64,000 nt of DNA from Pyrenula massariospora (Eukaryota > Ascomycota > Eurotiomycetes > Pyrenulales > Pyrenulaceae), in NCBI GenBank assembly GCA_021030905.1, contig JAGFMI010000022.1:496001-560000 (forward strand), read 5' to 3'. Shown here in pieces: positions 58,342-64,000 of the stretch. The notes below the pieces were generated by a model. The model was not told the origin of the DNA. It saw only the letters and a list, made by a program, of their open reading frames with translations, and searched no databases. Within the stretch, counting starts at the first letter, position 1; each line of letters starts with the position of its first letter. A program made the translations under genes and the position numbers.

Positions 58342-61112
58342 CTATACCCGAAGCCCTCGCACCAGTAACCACAAAATCAACGGTACCACGACATTGTCGT
58401 TCGCCCCGGTGAGAACAGCCTCCGTAAGGCTTGCACCACACGCCGCCACGCCAATCCTCACGAAAGATATTGAGTACCCTTGACTCGTTGGCCATTCCCC
58501 AAACCGCAGCCAGATTTTCGCCGCAACGATACCAATTGAAACTGCAATTGCAAATGCAAGGCTTCCCTCAATGCTCTTGCCGCCGCCCCAATACCATTTA
58601 TGTCGACCATAACGCCGCCCGATCAATGACGCTGCTGCGTCACCCATGCCCACACATATAACGCCGCTAACCATACTCACGTCTCGAGATGTAGCTTCCC
58701 ATCCATACCAGGGCCCATCGTCACTTCGCGGAATGCTAACAAGTGAAAGCCATAGCGGTATTGCACATCCAATTAAGAGGAACATCGGTGACACTATAAC
58801 CGGACCACGATGGTCTCGACCATCAACATATGGAGCGAGAAAGTGGGTAAGAGGGGAGGCGATGGGAGGAACTTGACATGCGCGTAATAGATCCAACAGC
58901 AGAAAGACGGACAGCACTAGGGCAAGTGCAAGAGCAATAAAACATGGATCGATAGGTACCGTTGGCAGTACCATAGCGACAATCAGACCATGAAAGACTT
59001 TCCGTCGAGTGTCGACCTCCACCACCGAACTAAGATTAGATACCACTCCAATGCCGACCACCAAAAGAGCGATCCAGTAGCCGAAGAGAAGGAGTCTGTT
59101 ATTAGCTTCACCAAAGTTCTGGTAGCGAAGCGCCTCAGCCCAGCCAATCTTCTGCTGATCGAGGCTGATCCAGTGTGGTGGTAAGTATATCCAGTTCTCA
59201 AGATTGGTCTTCACAACCCAAAGGCGAAATGCTGGAATGTTGCCGAACAGGTATCCCAAAGCCCACCCGAATGGTTCCCTGCCGTATAGCGCCTTCTTTC
59301 CAACATAAATACGGATCGGTCCCATTATGATGAAAATGATCATTGTGTAAATGTAGCCGGCATAAAGCCATCGTCTTAAGTGTGCCTCAGTTGCCGTCAG
59401 GGAGAAGAAGGACCGAGAATTAGGGGTGAACGATCGTTTCGGTCGCCCGCCTGGTGTAGTTCGTTTTTTTGGACTTATGGAAGAAGTTGCAGGATCTAGA
59501 TCGCCAAGCGTATGTCTTCGTCGATGTACAATAGTTTGTGAAGGACTGAGGTCATTAGGATCAATAGTCTGCCATTTTGTTAATGGCTCCGTGGCAGAAG
59601 GTGGACTGTTCTCAAATGCCTGAGTAGCAAAGCTTTTTGAAGTGTCTAGCACCAAGTTCCCGCCTCGATGCAGTCGTCGCGTCAATCGAGTGTTGTTTCT
59701 TGCATCATCACTGTCAGAGGAATTTTCGTCCTCCCTGGTTATGTAATGCTTCATTTGAGAAAACCAGGAACGTGATGTAGCTTTTTGCAGTGCGAGCCCA
59801 GAATGCCGTCTCCTGGGCTTTTGAAACCTCCATGATGGCACTCTTGCCAGAGCCAATTCCCAACTCAAAACACGCTGACAAAGGATAAACAGGAAAATTG
59901 CCCCGATCCACAGCAATAATTTCAATATTTCCATTTGAGGTGAGGTGCTGAAAAGACACAAATTAAGTAATGCTGTCGATAATAATTGAACTTCTGCCGG
60001 ATCAAGGCTGCTTGTTGTTAAGAATTGGATGGTGTCCGTTAGTGCAATATGTAGAGGGTATAATGCGACGAGACGCTCAGGATCAAGACGAGGGTTTGCA
60101 ATGGTCTTCAAAGCAAGCGGTTTGGCAGGACAAGCCTCGATAAAAGCGTTCTCCGAAGCGATTAGCGGAGCCAATGTAGCAGCCCATTGCACCAGGCTGA
60201 ATGGAAAGGAGATGCTATGAAAAGGTATGCACTGCGCCGGAAGCGATGCAATCCCCAGAATAGAATTTGGAAGCAGCATTGTTGCAGTGCCTCGCATGAG
60301 AGATATTGAGACTAGTAGAGGGAGGAACACCGGATACAGGAGCGGTGCGGGATCGAAGCTCGACGGATAGTGGAAGCTAAGCTGGGCAACAGAGATATCA
60401 GGAACTTCATGCCGCCTAAAAAGGTGTCTCTTCCGGAACAGGAGGACTGCGTAGGAGCAAGCCACGACTAGGACATGGCTTAGAAGTTCTACAGGCGTAG
60501 TCAGAGACACATGAGGCATGTCAAAGTCAATCTCAACGACTCACCTTGCCACCAATCCAGCAGCGCAGGGAACCCTGCCTCCTGACATACCGCAATAGCC
60601 ACGGTAGATAATAAACCGACCTCAACTGTTCTTCGTACTATTTCGCCCCGTTTTCTTTTTGTGTATTTTTCTCGAATGAGCTTCTCCTGAGTTTCTGCAG
60701 CTTCTTTCTCCTCACGAAGCTTCTTCAAGCCGTCCACTGATAGTGTCCGCTTGTCTGCCTGCAGAAAATGCGGCGTGACGAGAGGGCTTATCCCTTCATC
60801 TTGGATGTCGTTTGTTCGGAGGCCCTTGTGTGGTCGCTCTGGCGGAGCTGGTAAGCCTTTGAAGAAAACTCCGCTTTCATCATCGGCCTCAGTTCCACTT
60901 TCGCTGGAAAGGTCCGCGGGCCCATGGCCAGGCAATGCGATCCCAGCATTATTCACCACCTTCTCATTTCCCGGTTTCTCAATATTGGCTGAGCTGGAGG
61001 CATAGGGATGAGGTGACCGCGTCCGTATACGAGGAAGCGGTCCCCCGTCTAGGCTATTTGCATCATTCGGACCTTTGCTGAGCGCTGGTTCAAGATGACC
61101 TTGGGCCGTCAT
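58342..61112 (-). CDS. SEC59: Dolichol kinase (Sec59-like)
   Basis: Exons 61112-60545 and 60488-58342 (56-bp intron) give 904 residues. The enzyme phosphorylates dolichol with CTP in the ER membrane, feeding N-glycosylation, O-mannosylation and GPI synthesis. The C-terminal third carries the signature: VDTRRKVFHG, then ICVGMGDAAASLIGRRYGRH and WGGGKSIEGSLAF, among many membrane segments. The first 170 residues are hydrophilic with a coiled, charged stretch (KKLREEKEAAETQEK), and a long basic Ser-rich loop lies in the middle (RRHSGLALQKATSRS). Filamentous-fungal versions have such extensions, so it is much longer than the yeast enzyme. It is divergent from DPH6 across 579 bp. Confidence 0.88.
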
Positions 61113-61691
61113 GAGGGAGCTTGGGCCGTTGGGATATCATGTGGTGTATGGGCCATGTTGCTGTGGAACAGATCACCGTGAATTAAGCAGACACGCCATT
61201 TTGGAGTTATGTGTTCCGCGTCAAGCTTGATATTGTAAGTAAAAGGGTTGAAGTTGTTCTGGTTGTCGGATCTTGTTGGGGAAGGGCCGTGTAAGAAAGT
61301 TCACATCCACCGCGACCCCACGAGTCTCAACCTCTGCAGCAATAAATGACGGCCTGTCCTTGGCGGTGACGCAGCTCCTGCCCACCGCAGATCTTTTAAT
61401 CCACGGCGTCAAGTGCTGTTTATCTAGGTAGATTGTTTATTACAAAACCCGGCACCTGGAACATGCCTATGTAGGTAACGAGCGTGATACCGTTTGCCTA
61501 TGCTGTTGCGTCTGTGAGCATGTATAATGATTCTCTACGATCGCTACCTGTAAGTCCAGCCGCAGGAAACTGACGAGCCAGCTCAAAAGCCAACGGACCT
61601 TGCGGACCGCGACTTTCTTCCTGTGTCTCAATCTAAGCTACAATATTAGACGATTCTCTCACACCAGCTTTACTGACTCTGCAGGCTCATT
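61113..61691. promoter_or_regulatory. Divergent promoter region SEC59/DPH6
   Basis: The two genes start at 61112 (minus) and 61692 (plus), so this 579-bp gap holds both promoters. No gene or clear core-promoter element was picked out. Confidence 0.5.
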
Positions 61692-64000
61692 ATGTCTTCA
61701 CGATTAAACGTTATTGGACTGATATCCGGGGGCAAAGATTCTCTCTTCAACCTTCACCATTGTCTGCACCATGGCCATAGAATCGTTGCCTTAGCTAATT
61801 TACACCCTCCTCTCCCTCACACTATCACTTCTGACACCATCAACCGTACGGACCACTCCGATGACGAAGATATCAACAGCTTCATGTACCAAACTGTCGG
61901 ACATAGTCTCGTCCCACTCTATTCCAAAGCTCTCTCTCTGCCTCTCTATCGACGCCCTATTACCGGCACCGCAATCCATACAGCACGAGACTACCACCAT
62001 ACCACCTCATCCGCTGACGAAACCGAAGACTTGCTACCCCTCCTGCGCGAGGTCATGGCTAAGCACCCTACCGCCAATGCTGTCTGCACTGGGGCTATTC
62101 TAAGCACCTATCAGCGGACCCGCGTCGAATCAATCGCTGTGCGTCTCGGACTTACGCCGCTAGCCTATCTCTGGCAGTATCCTTTTCTGCCTCGACCGCC
62201 AGACACGGCACCCTCTGTGACCGGGCTTTTAGATGACATGGCCGCGGCCGACTGCGAAGCAAGGATCATCAAAATAGCAAGTGGTGGGCTAGATGAAGAT
62301 GTCCTTAATGGTGACGTCTGCAGTGAAAAGATCAGGAGAAAGATTGCTAGAAGTATGACGCGATATGCGGGTCCGGATGAGGTAGGCACAGCAGAATTGA
62401 TGGGGAGTGTTCTTGGAGAGGGTGGGGAATATGAGACATTAGCTCTAGACGGTCCAAAGAGCTTATGGCAGTCCAGAATTGAGGTCGATCAGGCTGAAAA
62501 TGAAATCTTTAGGGGAGAAGGAGGCACTTTGTCTCTCAAGATTAAAAAGGCGCAGTTGGTACCGAAGGATACACAGATACCCAAGGAGCAAGAAGAACTT
62601 AGAATTCCACCTCTCCTCTCCCAGCAATTCTCAGAGCTTCAGGCCAAGCTTTCAAGCTCGACGTTATCCTCTACGAACGGGACTTCAGCGCCGTCACCAT
62701 CCTCCTCCTCTCAATCACCCTTCCCTCCTCCAACGCCCATCCCTCTCCGACCAACTATCTCCCACCACCCCCCTTCCAATACCGTCTTCATCTCCAACCT
62801 CACAACCTCAACCCCCCACACCCCCCTCCCCGACCAACTAACCTCCATCCTCACCCAACTCACCCACCTCCTCTCCACCCTCCCCACCCCTCTAACCCCC
62901 ACCTCCACCCTCCACACAACCCTCCTCCTCCGCCACATCTCCGACTTCCCCACCCTCAACACCCACTACTCGACCTGGCCCCTCCCCCACCCCCTCCCCC
63001 CATCCCGCGTCACCCTCGCCGCAGGCCCCACCCTCCCAGACGGCATCTCCCTCTCCGCCTCCTTCGTCCTCTCCACCTCCACCGCCACCGCCCCGAGAAG
63101 CGGCCTGCACGTCCAATCCCTGAGCTACTGGGCCCCCGCCAACATCGGGCCCTACTCCCAAGCCATCTCCTCCCCCCTTTTCTCACCTGTCGCTGCCGCT
63201 CTCGTCTACCCCGCCGGCCAGATCCCGCTAGTCCCCGCGACCATGGCCGCGCTGCCCGCCGAAGCGCCGTTTTACGAGAACGCCGTGCTCGGGCTGCAGC
63301 ATTTGTTCCGCGTGGGGCGGGCGACGGGGGTGAGGTGGTGGGGTGGGGGTGGGATTGCGTTTTTGGCGAGGTGTGACGGGGATCGGGGGGAGATGCGGGG
63401 GAGGGTTGGGGTTGTGGGGGGTGCTTGGGGGGCGGTGCATAGGATTCCGTCTGGGGACGTGGAGGGGGAGGAGGGGGAGGAAGAAGAAGAGGGGGATGTG
63501 TGGGATAGGGTGTACAATCGCGGACAGGGAGGGGGGAAGGGGGATGTGGAGGTTCCGCGGGCGATGGTGGAGGGGGATTGGCCGGCGCTGCCGGATTTCA
63601 GCGTGCTGGAGGAGAAACCAGTGTCGATGGAGGGTGAGGGTGGGGCGGTGCCGCCGTTCTTCGCGGTCGAGGTTGAGGCGCTGCCGCGGGGTGTGCCGGT
63701 TGAGTGGTGGGGGTTGGGGTTCGCGGATCCGGAGGGGATGAGGGGAGGGGGCCGATGGAGGGTCAGGAACGAGACGGCGGGGAGCGGGGACGTGGGTGGA
63801 GGGGTATCTACTGAGGTGCGGCGGTCTGTGCTGGTAGGTGCTGGCGGGGAGGTGCTTGGGCCGGGCTTTGCGAGCCTGGCTGTTCATCTCAACGGAGAAG
63901 AAGGTGCAGGAGGAGCACCTGCGCTCGACATGGCGTCGCTGCTCAGTCATCTTGAGCAATCCTCCGCCGGTGGGTCGCAGAAGGCGGAGGGCGAGGTTGT
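61692..64000 (+). CDS. DPH6: Diphthine-ammonia ligase with RidA-like domains (3' end outside window)
   Basis: One frame is open from the ATG at 61692 to the right edge, giving 769 residues of a partial protein. The N-terminal ATP pyrophosphatase domain starts RLNVIGLISGGKDSLFNL, with the PP-loop SGGKDS at 12-17, followed by IVALANLHPP, GAILSTYQRTRVESIAVRLG and LAYLWQYPFL. It carries out the last, ATP-dependent amidation of diphthamide on elongation factor 2. Two RidA/YjgF-like domains follow as in the yeast protein: one around 345-470 (NTVFISNLTTS) and one starting SYWAPANIGPYSQAI at 478-492. A Ser/Pro linker separates the parts. The coding strand is C-rich from about 62680 to 63230 and G-rich from 63300 to 63900, and the G-rich part encodes a Gly/Glu-rich insert. 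Confidence 0.92.
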   Translation, partial: MSSRLNVIGLISGGKDSLFNLHHCLHHGHRIVALANLHPPLPHTITSDTINRTDHSDDEDINSFMYQTVGHSLVPLYSKALSLPLYRRPITGTAIHTARDYHHTTSSADETEDLLPLLREVMAKHPTANAVCTGAILSTYQRTRVESIAVRLGLTPLAYLWQYPFLPRPPDTAPSVTGLLDDMAAADCEARIIKIASGGLDEDVLNGDVCSEKIRRKIARSMTRYAGPDEVGTAELMGSVLGEGGEYETLALDGPKSLWQSRIEVDQAENEIFRGEGGTLSLKIKKAQLVPKDTQIPKEQEELRIPPLLSQQFSELQAKLSSSTLSSTNGTSAPSPSSSSQSPFPPPTPIPLRPTISHHPPSNTVFISNLTTSTPHTPLPDQLTSILTQLTHLLSTLPTPLTPTSTLHTTLLLRHISDFPTLNTHYSTWPLPHPLPPSRVTLAAGPTLPDGISLSASFVLSTSTATAPRSGLHVQSLSYWAPANIGPYSQAISSPLFSPVAAALVYPAGQIPLVPATMAALPAEAPFYENAVLGLQHLFRVGRATGVRWWGGGGIAFLARCDGDRGEMRGRVGVVGGAWGAVHRIPSGDVEGEEGEEEEEGDVWDRVYNRGQGGGKGDVEVPRAMVEGDWPALPDFSVLEEKPVSMEGEGGAVPPFFAVEVEALPRGVPVEWWGLGFADPEGMRGGGRWRVRNETAGSGDVGGGVSTEVRRSVLVGAGGEVLGPGFASLAVHLNGEEGAGGAPALDMASLLSHLEQSSAGGSQKAEGEV

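Noticed and set aside
58342-61112. Possibility of two separate genes instead of one dolichol kinase
   Set aside because: A GTGAGT-TAG intron of 56 bp joins the two long frames exactly (DWWQ to ELLSHV), and the combined protein fits filamentous-fungal dolichol kinases.
63228-63959. Long Pro/His/Arg-rich frame antisense to DPH6
   Set aside because: It is the complement of the G-rich coding stretch of DPH6 and has no protein features.

Overview
The window is nuclear DNA from a filamentous ascomycete (Pezizomycotina). The evidence is many short 45-95 bp GT-AG introns, fungal-only families (DUF7918, DUF3984, rhodopsin-like 7TM, bANK regulators), and clear fungal orthologues of cytochrome c peroxidase, Atg1, Sec59 and Dph6. 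I recognised no tRNA, rRNA, CRISPR or intact transposon. Species cannot be told from sequence reading alone.

Layout. (1) 1-2.3 kb: the 3' end of an unrecognised gene, then a small secreted protein with four cysteine-rich repeats. (2) 3.9-10.7 kb: a tandem array of DUF7918 paralogues, three of them intact four-exon genes and one decayed composite copy. (3) 11.8-17.8 kb: a DUF3984-type protein, mitochondrial cytochrome c peroxidase (with a GC-AG intron) and a multi-exon membrane protein. (4) 17.8-23.4 kb: gene-poor DNA with a mutated duplicated segment and two doubtful genes, one a Lys/Thr/Ala repeat protein. (5) 23.4-43.5 kb: a polyketide biosynthetic gene cluster, in order a 12-exon highly reducing PKS, an alpha/beta hydrolase, a cytochrome P450, a bANK (basic region plus ankyrin) transcription factor, a 7TM protein, a secreted berberine-bridge-type FAD oxidase and a short-chain dehydrogenase. 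(6) 43.5-47.9 kb: decayed DNA with a broken STAND/NACHT gene, a 22-bp minisatellite and a hairpin. (7) 47.9-53 kb: a large membrane protein, a G-rich low-complexity tract and a secreted protein. (8) 54.2-64 kb: conserved housekeeping genes ATG1, SEC59 and a DPH6 gene running off the right edge.

The most interesting part is the cluster in region 5. The PKS joins in frame over 12 exons to about 2398 residues with KS-AT-DH-(degenerate MT)-ER-KR-ACP. Its methyltransferase has lost the SAM-binding motif, so an unmethylated reduced chain is expected. With no thioesterase in the PKS, the divergently transcribed hydrolase may release or transfer the chain. The P450, SDR and secreted bicovalent-flavin oxidase would then tailor it, under the bANK regulator. 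I do not recognise this exact gene set as a known pathway; the product is unknown. All exon boundaries are by eye from splice consensus, reading frame and family alignment from memory.
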